Of a stretch of 64,000 nucleotides of DNA, positions 25,020 to 46,471 are shown piece after piece. The stretch is from Prinia subflava (lineage: Eukaryota; Chordata; Aves; Passeriformes; Cisticolidae), in NCBI RefSeq assembly GCF_021018805.1, contig NC_086254.1, forward strand, positions 29,635,300 through 29,699,299. Reading direction: 5' to 3'. The position numbers and the translations under genes are program-made. Every line of letters starts with the position of its first letter. Positions within the stretch are counted from its first letter, which is position 1. The notes under the pieces are model-generated. The model was not told where the DNA came from. It saw only the letters and a list, made by a program, of their open reading frames with translations, and ran no database searches.

Positions 25020-25131
25020 GGGTTAAAGCGCCATGTAACCGGAGCGCGGGGCTGTCGGGGGCCGGCCGGGGCGCGGGCAGTGGCGAGCGGCGGCGCGGCC
25101 CCGCTGGACGGCGCGTCCCGCCGCGGCGCAG
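25020..25131 (+). other. DNMT3B: candidate non-coding exon 1 of DNMT3B
   Basis: GC-rich sequence ends at 25,131 in a strong donor (GCGCAG followed by GTGAGCGCT). The 5' end is a guess, since a transcription start cannot be read from sequence alone. Human DNMT3B also starts with a non-coding exon. Confidence 0.45.
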
Positions 25132-25845
25132 GTGAGCGCTGGACCGGGGGGACCGGAGGGTCCGAGCCGGAGCCGTGGCACATCCTCGTGGGCGGCTTTG
25201 TTGTCCGCAGCGGTGGCGGGGGACAATGAGGCGGGAGGGGAAGGCGGCACCGGGCACACCGGAGCGCGGCGGCGGGAGCGCCCCGGCCGGTCTGGCGGCC
25301 CCGGTAACCGGGGACTCGCGGCTTCGCCGCGGGGGCTCGGCAGAGGGCAGGGGGTGGTGGGCCCGCCGCCACTTGTTGCCGGCACTTGGCTCTGGGGCGT
25401 TTTTGGGGGATCGTTGCTCCCACAGCCTCGGGCATGGTCCCTTAAGTCCCTCTGGTCCCGCCCACCCCTCCGGTCCCGTCGCAACTTTCGGAGTTTCCCG
25501 CGGAGGCGCCGCGAGCCCCGGGGGCGCGTCCCGGGACTGTCACGGCGGGGCCGGTGCGGGACCCCCCGCGACCCGCGGGGCCGGGCCGGGGCTGAACCGG
25601 AGGCTGCGGCGGGAGGGTCCCCTCGCTCCTACGGCCAGGGATGGCTGCGAGGCTGGGGGTGCTTCGGGGGGCCGTGGTGCCCCTGCCCGGCTCGGTCGTC
25701 CCGGGCAGCGCCGCCTCCAGGCCGGGGGCACCGTGGGGAGCTGCCGGGTCCCGGGACACGGTGGCGCTGCTGCCCTGGGCCGAACACCTTTGTTTTCGGT
25801 TCTCGGTCGGGGATCTGACAGTGCATCTTCCCTCTCTGTTGGCAG

Positions 25846-25922
25846 GAAAAGAGGTTCCCGGCGGCGCCTCGGGCGCGAAGCCTCCCCGGGGCCGATCCGG
25901 AAGGACGGGGCGGCCGGAGCAG
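25846..25922 (+). other. DNMT3B: candidate second 5' UTR exon of DNMT3B
   Basis: A pyrimidine-rich acceptor (TTCCCTCTCTGTTGGCAG) precedes 77 bp that end at GAGCAG before a GTATGG donor. It is inside the CpG island and has no ATG of its own. It could be an optional leader exon joined to 30,229. Confidence 0.4.
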
Positions 25923-28900
25923 GTATGGAGCGGAGCGCTGTGCTGGCATCCGCCTCCTGCCGAGCCCGGGAGAGCCTCCGGGGAGAAGGGATCATCGGAG
26001 GAGGAGGAATGAACTCTTCGGAGTGGCCCCAGCGTGGGGCACAAGCCCCGGGAAGCCGGGAGAGGGGAGCGGCGGGGGGACCCCTGGGCGAGGGGTGGTC
26101 CTGGGGTAGAGGTGGTCCTGCAGCGACCTCCCTGGGAACGGGAGAAGGCAAGGAGGGGATGGCTGGAGCGTGCTGCCTTGAGCAGTACTAGTAACTCTCC
26201 TTTCCTGCGTCAGTTTCCAGTTTCCCAATTTTTATTCATCTGAGGAAGAGTGAGGCCGGGTATCCCAGTCCCACCTCAGGGGGCTGCATAGGGCTTGACG
26301 GGAGGCCATGGGAACAGCGAAGTGTCATTGTCATCTTTACGTCCTCTTGTTCAGGGGGAGAATGAAGCGGTGACGACTCCGGAGAGAAGACTCTGAGCGA
26401 GACTCACCTGTGCGCCAGAGCCCCCACAGCCCCCAAAGCCTCCAGGCCTGCCCACAGCCCCCAGGTACTGCCCTCCGGCAGCCCCTGCCCCTCGCCGGGG
26501 GGCTCGGCCCGGCGGGACCCCTCCGGGATGAACATGGTAAAGAGCCCGGAGCAGCTGGAGCAGCGCTTGGCGGGGATGGTGGCTGTCCGGGAGAAGTCTC
26601 CAGCCTGGTCTGCGCTGGGAGAGGAGGGGCCGGTTTGTGTTTTGTTTCTTTTCTTTAACCCGGCTTTGCTGAGAGGCAGCGGGGAGAGCCGCGGTGGGCG
26701 CCGAGGGCTGCGGGGGGAGCGGAGCGGGGCAGGAGGAAACCGGGGGAAATGGAGGGAAGTGCCGGAGCGGGGAGCGGAGGGGCCAGGCACAGGAAGCGGG
26801 CAGGGGGAGCCTGCCCTTCGCCCCCTGCCCTTCCCAACCAGCACATCTGCGAAATCGGCGCCTTTCTTACGGAACTGCCAACCCAGCAACTCCTTTCTTC
26901 CCAGGATTAGAGGGAAATGTTCGTTTTGGGGAGACTTAAAGGCCATTAGTGTGCACGGAGCCCAGAGCGAGCCCGGCCATTAGGGTCCTTTATTTCTTTT
27001 TGTTATTCAAACAGGGCTTGGGCTATGGCTCCATCCCAGCCATGGGTAAAGCTTCCCTCCAGCCTTTTGATATGCATGCCCCCGTCTGGAGGCAAAGTCC
27101 GAAACCTCCCCACCTCCTGGGGACATGCACCTGATAACAGGGCAGCCTGTTTTCCCAGTAAGGAAAACTGAAACGCGCCTGAGCCAGGCTGGAGGAGCAG
27201 CCCCGTGTGCAGGGGCAGGGGTCCAGTCCAGAGCAGGCCTGGCCAGGTGAGCCCTGCCCACCCTGCCCTCTCTGCCAGGTGAGCCCGGCCATCCTGCCCA
27301 CTCTGCTCTGCCCACTCCAGGGTAGCCGGCAGTCGTGGCCAGGCAGGGACCAGAATTCTCTCTAAGCAGTTAATACTGTGGCATGGTCTTTAACCAGTTT
27401 GGCAAATCTTAAAGAAACTGGTATTGCAAAACGAGGGCGGGCTGTGGAGTCAGCGGGTTCATTGTCTTCTCGGTGGGATTTGGCTGCAGGGCACGTCCTG
27501 GTCACCAGGCAGTGCTGGGGCTGCTGGTGGTGCTGGGCTCTTAGGGAGCTTTTGGCAATGGAGTTGGAATTCTACATTTGCCTCCTCATGGATTCTCATC
27601 TGGACTGCATGACTGTGGAGCACCCGGTGTGTTTGCAGGGCGCTGGGCAATGCAAAAACACCGCAGGGTTGGTCTCCCATGAGCCAGCACATGTGAGGGC
27701 AGTGCTCTGTTTCCTATTATTAATGCCCCAAGTGCACATGTTGGTGTGTTTCTGCAAGGGGAGGTGGGGACAAAGAGCCAAGCCTTCCTCCCGAGCAGCA
27801 GGAGGGGGTGAGCTCGCAAGGATGAGGCTCCTGCAGGGGACCCTTGGTGGTCAGTGGGCAGCGGGGTGGGCTTGTCTGGCTTCAGCACTTGGTGCAAACA
27901 GCAGGAGAAGGGATGGGAATTGCAGTCCTGCTGCATACGATTAGGATTTTGGGAGAGGGACTCTTAACGAGCAGTTTGTGCCATGACGTGCTGTTCCCTT
28001 TCTTGTCAGAGGATGGTGATGGGATGTCCTTGAGTGATCCTGAGCAGTGCAGCTGGAGAAAGGCACAGACCAAGCAGGGAGCTGATGTGCCTGCACTCAC
28101 GACAGGGCCTGAGGCTTGTGCCACAGACCCACAGTGACCTGTGGGTCTCTGCTCTGCCAGCGAGGGATGGGATGGAAAAAAAGGGATGACCCTTTTTTTC
28201 TCACTTTATAACTGGAATAAAGGCCCACGTGGGAGCTCCCTAAGCGTGTGGCAAAGCTGAGCTTGGGGCATCAAGTGTTCAGTCCTGGCTGTGTCCCTGG
28301 GGACACCTGGCCGCTGTGTCACCTTCACCCTTCACCTCCCAGTGCTAGGCTGACAGGACACCCTTGCCTGGTGTGCTGGACATGAGGCAGTCTGGGGGCT
28401 GAGAAAGGAAAAGCCATTTTGAAGTGCAAGTTTGAACTTCCTGGACTCAGGTTCCTGATAAAGGAATGAATATAGAGGTCGTCTAAGGGGCCCAGTGGAG
28501 TTTTGTGGGTGCAGATGTTTGGGAAGGCTTGGAGATATCCTTGCCTGCTTCTATCCTCCCTAAATCTTACCTGCCTCATCTCCCCAGTTCCATCTCCTTG
28601 TACCCTCTGGTTCAGATCACCCTCATGCTGGCAGAGCATGTCTAACACCTCCCTGTAGGGATTCCCAAGGGGGATTCACTTTTTTTGATCAATTTTGCTG
28701 GTTTTGGTGGCGGCATTGCTGCCAGTCCAAGCTGCTGCTGCTCTGCAGCACTGTGGGCTGGGGAGGGGGAGCAGAGCAGGAGGAGCTGACCCTGCCCTGG
28801 CTGTGCTGTGCCGTGGTGGATTGCTGCATCCTGGAGCATCTGGGGCCATGTGGGACCATCCGCCCGGGCCGGGGGCAGGCGGCGAGTCTGGGCAGCTCCC

Positions 28901-30228
28901 AGGAATTGTTTGCCGGGTCTGGGAGCAGATGTGCTGCAGCAGAGGGATTTCTGCCACACAGCTGGGGGGGTTATGCAGTGTCTGGTGCCATTCCTCTCCT
29001 CCTCCCTTTGCCGAGGGGGGAGGCAGTGTGTGCTCGGGGCCTCTGCCTGTGGAGGTGGCCGCTGGACACCTGTTTTCCTTTAAGTGTTACCAGGTTTTTG
29101 ACTCGGCCCTCTGCATCCAAAACATTGAACTCCAAATGGTCTTTGTTTGTCAGAGGTGCTGACAGATGATTTCAAAGCAGAAATCTCAATTGTTAGGGCA
29201 ATGGTTGGAGGCGATGCAGAACAAGAGTGGTGTAGAAGAGGCAGTGGGCTGGAGCTGGGGTCTCCCTGGGGCTGAAGGGGGTGTTGCTTTGGCTTCCTAA
29301 CAGGGCTGTAGGTGGGCAAAGCCCTGAGAGCGCCTCAGCTCTTGAGTTGCGTGCTGCTGAAATGACTGTGCTGCTGAAGAGGCAAGTTGCAGCACAGACC
29401 CACAGCCCGGCAGTGAGGCAGCACAGTTCATGGCACCTGGGTGCCTCTGGGAGAGCTGGGAGCTCCCACTTCAGGAAACAGGAGCCAGGGAGGGCACCCA
29501 AGGGAGAGGCAGCAAGCAAGGCTCAGCTCTGCAGGGGGACACCAGGGCAGGGAGTGCTGGGGTGCTGTGGCACAGCCCCCTGCTCTGCCCCTTCACCCTG
29601 GGCGGGGGAGCTGAGGCCAAGAGCAGGGCAGGAGGAGTTTTCTCTCCCCGGGAGAGTTAAATGCAGGCTCCAGGACTTTGCCCCCCATGGCGGGCTGGCT
29701 GCCTGTCCTGCTGCTGCAGGAACAGCCCACCCACCTCTGGGGAGGCCACTGCCCCAGGGGTGGCTGTGTCCCCAGGGGTGGGCTGTGTCCCCAGGGGTGG
29801 GCTGTCCCCAGGGGTGGGCTGTGTCCCCAGGGGTGGGCTGTCCCCAGGGGTGGGCTGTCCCCTGGTTTCTACAGGGTGGCCAGCAGGTGCAACTCCCCTC
29901 CAGACAGGTCTGTCAGGGTGAGCTGGGGCTCGGCAGCTCCGAGCCAGCATACGGATGTTGGGGGAAAATCTGGTGTTCCCTAAGGATAAGTGGGTTGCAT
30001 CTGGGAGCTCTTTTAGATGGAGCTGGTTGATCTTTGGGGCCACCACATTTGTGTGCAGGTTATGTGCAAATGCCCTTTATTTCCCAGGACCTTTAGATAC
30101 ATCTCCAGTCAGACCCCTCTGCTCAGGGCATGAAGTTAAAGCTGGCTCAAGGACCTCACTCTGTCTGCTTTGCCCTCCCTGGGGCTTCCTTGCACAACTG
30201 AAAATCCTTTCCATTCTGGCTTCTACAG
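25923..30228 (+). other. DNMT3B 5' intron, no gene recognised
   Basis: Long first intron of DNMT3B, assuming the leader exons above. No conserved coding exon was seen. It includes a short array of CCCCAGGGG-centred repeats at 29,752-29,862. Confidence 0.5.
29752..29862. repeat. 17-19-bp repeat with CCCCAGGGG core, six copies
   Basis: Six head-to-tail units contain CCCCAGGGGTGGGCTGT and differ by an extra GTG between some copies. The core is self-complementary except its middle base. It lies in the DNMT3B 5' intron. Confidence 0.85.
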
Positions 30229-30234
30229 GAGACC

Positions 30235-41878
<11,644 letters not shown>

Positions 41879-44588
41879 CAAGCGGAGCGTCCCTCGTCTC
41901 TCTGGTAAAGACGCACAGCACCGCTGCTGTGGCGGGAGAGGGACGGGCACGGCCCCCGGGCTGCCACGGCCCCGTCCCTCCCCGGCCACGCGCCGCGGGA
42001 CGGCAGCCTGGCCCCGCCGGGAGAGCCGAGGAATGTCTGTAACCAAAGAACCTGGCAGGGTAACTTCTGTAAAGGGACTGACAGTGATACGTAGGAAATG
42101 ATGGACGAAGCTTTAATTACCCAGCACACGAAGCTCTGTGCATCGCTGATGAGACTGGAGTCTCATCCTGCATTAACTATTCCGGTTTAGCCCGGAGCCG
42201 GGAAGTCACCACTTGCTGAGCAGCCAGTGTGTGGGCAGCTGCCGGGGAGCTGCAGGCAAACCTCAACTACAGTGAATTGGTGCTTTTCCTAAACAAACAA
42301 AACCTCTTGAAGTAACTGCCAAAAACCCCCAAACCGTAGCAGCAGCCCTGCTTAGGTTACACACTGAACACAGGATCATACAGAAACCAAATAGTTTTTG
42401 TTTTTATTTTTTTTATAAAATTTAATTTTGTTGTTTTAATGTCTATTGCTGCTTTAAGGCATTACATAAGAATGTGGAGATTCCTAGACCTGAATGTAGC
42501 TGAAACTGAACTGTGAGGTGATAGAATTACTTTTCTAGCTAGAACTAAAGAAATATTGTTTTATATGTTTGGTTGTAGTTTACAAATATTCACTACTTCC
42601 TTTTTAAAGCATCTAAACCCTTTCCTTGCATTTTAAAATCCTGCTGAATGGTTTGAAAGCTTACACAGTAACTGGAGCAGGGAGGATTTGGGCTCCAGGG
42701 TCTGTAAAGGAAATGTTCTTGGAGCTTCCATTTCCCAAATGAATGTGGTATGTCAGCAGGAAGGACAATGGTCAATGGCACCCTCAAATCTCTAATGCAC
42801 CCCTAATGTCGTGTAGGATGCTATGAACCCAATCAGTGATGGCAGAGCATTCCTTCCAAATCCCCAAAAAATCCCGGGAAAATCCCACCCAACTCTCCTG
42901 GAGTGCAGGGACCAGGAGTGCATCACTGCTCTTGCCTGTGCCCATCTCATGCAGTGCACAGGGAATGGGACAGTGAGGCAGGAAAGCACTGCCACTGTTG
43001 GGGGGTCTTGGGGGTCTGCAGGCAGGGGCTGTATCTCTCCCCCCTCTGCATCCCTGTGCACAGTGCTGGGATTGTTTGCCCAGCCCCAGCCTGGCAGTGC
43101 CCTGAGGGCTCCTGGGGCTGTACCCCCAAACTGGGAGCTCCTGCAGCCACCACTGCACTCACTTTTGTTGGCTTTCCTCTACTCCCTAGCTTTGCCAGAG
43201 TGATGATCATGCTGTCCTTGAAGTCCCTGGGCATGCTGAGCCTGTGGCCACCAGGAAGGTGCAGGTGCCTGTGTCCTTTCCCCCCAGGTTTTCCGTAGCC
43301 ACTGGGCTACTGTTCCAGCAGGCATCTCTGGGGATTCTGAATTCCAAATGCACATTTCAATGCACTGAAACTACTCCCCCCTTGGTCGCTCTGTCCTCCC
43401 CTACCTCTGCTGTTCACCTGTCACCTGGCTGTGGAAGAGCCCTCGGACACCTTCTCCAAATTATTCAGGTTCAAACCCTGGGCCAACCCTCCACCCAACC
43501 AATGCCAGGCTGCCTTGCTCTCGTGCAAGGTGCTGTACAGCATCACTGGGAAGAGCTCGTCTCCCAGCTCCTTCTACCTCTCTGGCACCCCTGTCCTTGT
43601 GGTGGAGGACAGCAGCCTCCCATTTTCCACCCTCGTGTCCAGTTTTCCATCCCAGCTCTGAGGACCATCTTCTCTTGGTCTCCAATCCAAGGCTGTGCTT
43701 GGGAATGGACAGCAAGAGAAGCCCAGGTAGTTTAAAGGCTTTTTTTTCCTGTTTTAACCTCGAGGTCACTCGTTAGAGAGAACTCCATGGGGGTTCATTC
43801 TCGGTGATTTGTTCAAACCACACGCCTTAGTTGAGAAAACCCTGAGGAAAGCCAGGCAGGCTGGTCCATGTCACTGCTGGCACCCCCAATGCTTGACAAA
43901 TGCTTGGGGACATGTAGCACCCTCTTGTCACCAGCCCCTGGACTGGGACAATGGCAGGGTGGGTTCTGTGCATGCTGGAGGTGTTTAGGAAGCCTTGGCA
44001 TTGCCAGCACTGCACCAGCTGCTTTTGGACTCCTCGCCAATCTGTGATCCTTGTGTCCAGCTGGAGCCCAGCCATAACACTAATTCCTCATCCCAGGTCC
44101 TTGCAGGAGCCCAGCGTGTGGCCCGAGGGCGAACAACCAGTGCAGGGGCTCAGGGTGACAGCCATCCTCTGGTCTGATGGGCTTGATTTTTCCAGACTGG
44201 GCAAACACTGTGCCCTCCACTCCTTGGCATCCCTGATCTCGTATACTCCCGATCTCACATCCTTTCCTATCTGATCAAAAGGAAAACAAATAGATGAGGG
44301 AAAAAAAGGACTTCGGGAAAGTAAACAAAGATAAAAGAGGAATGAGAATTGTCTTGGCATTAAGCTCACTTGATGAGAATTGTAGTAGACAAGTCTTCCT
44401 TGAAATGTTTTTTCCCTGTAAGAGCTGCCTTTTATTATGAATTTATAAAATGTTTTTAAGGGAGGGGGATCTCAGAAATTCCTTTTTAATACTTTTTAAA
44501 GGTTTCTAACTCTCCCTGGTGCTATTTTTTTTTAGGTTAAGGATTTTTAATGTTGAACATGTTGCGGGTTTTTATACAATCTTTTAAA

Positions 44589-44594
44589 AATAAA
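44589..44594 (+). terminator. DNMT3B: DNMT3B polyadenylation signal, proximal candidate
   Basis: AATAAA in an A/T-rich segment, followed by T-rich sequence suited to a downstream element. Confidence 0.6.
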
Positions 44595-44773
44595 TGTATC
44601 ATTTTTAACACATTTCACATTTTTTTTTAATCTGGAGTATGGAAAATCACAACTCTGCCTTGTCCACATGATTTCACTGGTTTTCATGTGGGAAAAAAAT
44701 GTTGACAGTTTACCATTTATCATGTCTGATTAAAAATGAGTATTTCTGTACGGCTGGACAGCGTTACTGGGTA

Positions 44774-44779
44774 AATAAA
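44774..44779 (+). terminator. DNMT3B: DNMT3B polyadenylation signal, distal candidate
   Basis: A second AATAAA is followed by GGGGGTTCACAGTGGGAGGGGG, a G-rich downstream sequence. It lies just before the GC-rich repeat that leads into MAPRE1. Confidence 0.55.
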
Positions 44780-44904
44780 GGGGGTTCACAGTGGGAGGGG
44801 GGGCACAGCCAGAGAGTCAAGCTGCCCCTCTCCTGCCGCTGAGGTGAGGCCGGTGACACAAAGGTGGCAGGTGCTGGGGTGCCAGGAGAGATGGAGCCGT
44901 GCCG

Positions 44905-45385
44905 GGCTGCGCTGCTGGGCTCGGGGCCGGGCTGTGCCGATGGGCTGTGCCGTGGGTCCGTTCCCGGCTGTGCCGGGGCTCGGTGTCGGGCTGTGCCGGG
45001 ATCGGTTCCCGGCTGTGCCAGGGCTCGGTGTCGGGCTGTGCTGTGGGTCGGTTCCCGGCTGTAGTGTGGATCCGTTCCCGGCTGTGCCGTGGGTCGGTTC
45101 CCGGCTGTGCCGGGCTCGGTGTCGGATTGTGCCGATGGGCTGTGGCGAGGGTCGGTTCCCGGCTGTGCCGGGGCTCGGTGCCGGGCCGTGCCGTGGGTAG
45201 GTTCCCGGCGATGCCGGCCCGTGCCGATGGGGCTGTGCCAGGCTCGGTGCCGGGCTCAGTGCCGGGCCGTGCCGTGGGTCGGTTCCCGGCTGTGCCGTGG
45301 GTCCGTTCCCGGCCGTGCCGGGGCTCGGTGCCGGGCCGTGCCGATGGGCTGTGCCGGGCTCGGTGCCGGGCTCGGTGTCCGCCCG
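44905..45385. repeat. GC-rich minisatellite between DNMT3B and MAPRE1
   Basis: About 20 diverged copies of two alternating units of roughly 22-24 bp are seen: one contains GTGGGTCGGTTCCCGGCTGT, the other GTGCCGGGGCTCGGTG. Gaps and swaps between units show unequal exchange. Long minus-strand open frames here (such as 44,786-45,988) are repeat artefacts. Confidence 0.88.
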
Positions 45386-45389
45386 TCCC

Positions 45390-46250
45390 GGTGCCCGCGG
45401 CCGGAGCGGCCCCGTCGCGCCCTCGGTCCCGAGCCCTGTGCGACCCCTCGTGCACGCGGGACCCCCGGTGTGGGCGGGGCCATCTGCTCGGCCAATGGCA
45501 GGCGAGCCGGCGGGCGGAGTGGGCGCGGCATCTCCATAGCAACGCAGCAGCTCGCCCCGCCCCCTGGCAACCGGCGCCCGCCCCGTGCCGGCGCGCGGCG
45601 CTCCCCGCGCGGGCCGTGACGTGCGCGTGACGCAGGCGCGCAGCGAGCGCGTGACGCGGTCCCGGTCAGGGCGGGCGGGGCCGGTTTGAACGCGGGGCCG
45701 ACCGGGCGAGCGCGGCGCAGGTACCGGGCCGGGGCCGCGGCGGGGCCGCCGGGCGGGAGCGGGGAGGGCCCCGGGCTCGGGGAGCGGCCCTGCGGGGCGC
45801 CGCCGCCGGGAGGGGACTGGCGCGAGGCCTGCAGGGCCGGGCCGCGCCCCTCGGCGGGCGGAGGTGCGGCGGGGACCGGGGGTGGCGGGGCGGAGGGACC
45901 GGCGGGGGGTGGTGAGGAGCAGGAGCGGGGGGAGCGCGGGCCGTGCCCCGCCCGCAGCGCAGGCGGCCCTGCCCGGCGGCAGCTGCACCGGCGGCTCCGC
46001 TTTGTGCCGGCGGGGCTGGGCGGGGACCGGCCGCTCGGTATTGATCCCCGGGGAGATACCGTGGCCGGGCAGGAAGCGCCTCGGCCGTTCCCGGGGGCGC
46101 GGGGGAGAGGGATGAGTAACTTGCCGCAGCCGTGATTCCTTTCAGCGGTTCCCACGTGAGCTGATTTTTCGTCGGAAATCGCGATGCCGAGCTCGTTGCG
46201 GTCGCGGTGCGGGAGGGTCCTCCCAGCCGCTGGCAGCCCGCAGTTTTGTC
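45390..46250 (+). promoter_or_regulatory. MAPRE1: MAPRE1 promoter CpG island
   Basis: A CpG-dense segment without a TATA box. A CCAAT box lies at 45,492-45,496. Three TGACG half-sites (CRE/ATF type) lie at 45,617, 45,628 and 45,652. A donor at 45,720/45,721 (GGCGCAG then GTACCGG) marks the end of the likely non-coding exon 1. Confidence 0.85.
45660..45720 (+). other. MAPRE1: MAPRE1 non-coding exon 1 (5' end approximate)
   Basis: The exon is inferred from the donor at 45,720/45,721 in the CpG island and the need for a leader exon before the acceptor at 46,347/46,348. The start position is only a guess from the promoter elements just upstream. Confidence 0.55.
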
Positions 46251-46350
46251 GCGATTCACTCGCTGAGGGGTCGCGAAGGCTCAAAAGGCAGCGGCTCCAC
46301 CGCAGCCCAGCGTCCCTGGCACTCACACCTCTGGTTCTGTCTTTCAGAAA

Positions 46351-46471
46351 ATGGCAGTGAATGTGTATTCTACTTCAGTGACCAGCGATAACTTGAGCCG
46401 ACATGACATGCTGGCGTGGATCAATGAGTCTCTGAAGCTGACGCTGACGAAGATCGAACAGCTGTGCTCAG
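46351..46471 (+). CDS. MAPRE1: MAPRE1 coding exon 1 (residues 1-40)
   Basis: The ATG follows CTTTCAGAAA by one short leader of AAA. It encodes [20 protein letters not shown] and on to KIEQLCS, matching human apart from two residues near INESLKLTL. Donor GTGAGG, phase 1. Confidence 0.98.

Larger units (their letters stand above)
24400..26260 (+). promoter_or_regulatory. DNMT3B: DNMT3B promoter CpG island
   Basis: A long CpG-dense segment lies 4-6 kb before the DNMT3B start codon. It contains a good splice donor at 25,131/25,132 (GCGCAG then GTGAGCG) and a candidate second non-coding exon. No TATA box is obvious. This is the only CpG island between COMMD7 and the DNMT3B coding exons. Confidence 0.75.
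41879..44800 (+). other. DNMT3B: DNMT3B 3' UTR
   Basis: About 2.7-2.9 kb without conserved coding sequence lies between the stop codon and the polyadenylation signals. It becomes A/T-rich from about 42,390 and again after 44,380. Its true extent needs transcript data. Confidence 0.7.

Noticed and set aside
24128..25435. 210-codon plus-strand and 401-codon minus-strand frames before DNMT3B
   Set aside because: They overlap each other and follow the degenerate minisatellite. The plus frame begins with a hydrophobic stretch that looks like a signal peptide, but there is no support beyond that.
44786..45988. 400-codon minus-strand frame and 243-codon plus-strand frame
   Set aside because: Both are translations of the GC-rich minisatellite before MAPRE1, giving repeated Pro/Ser/Arg peptides. 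They are not genes.
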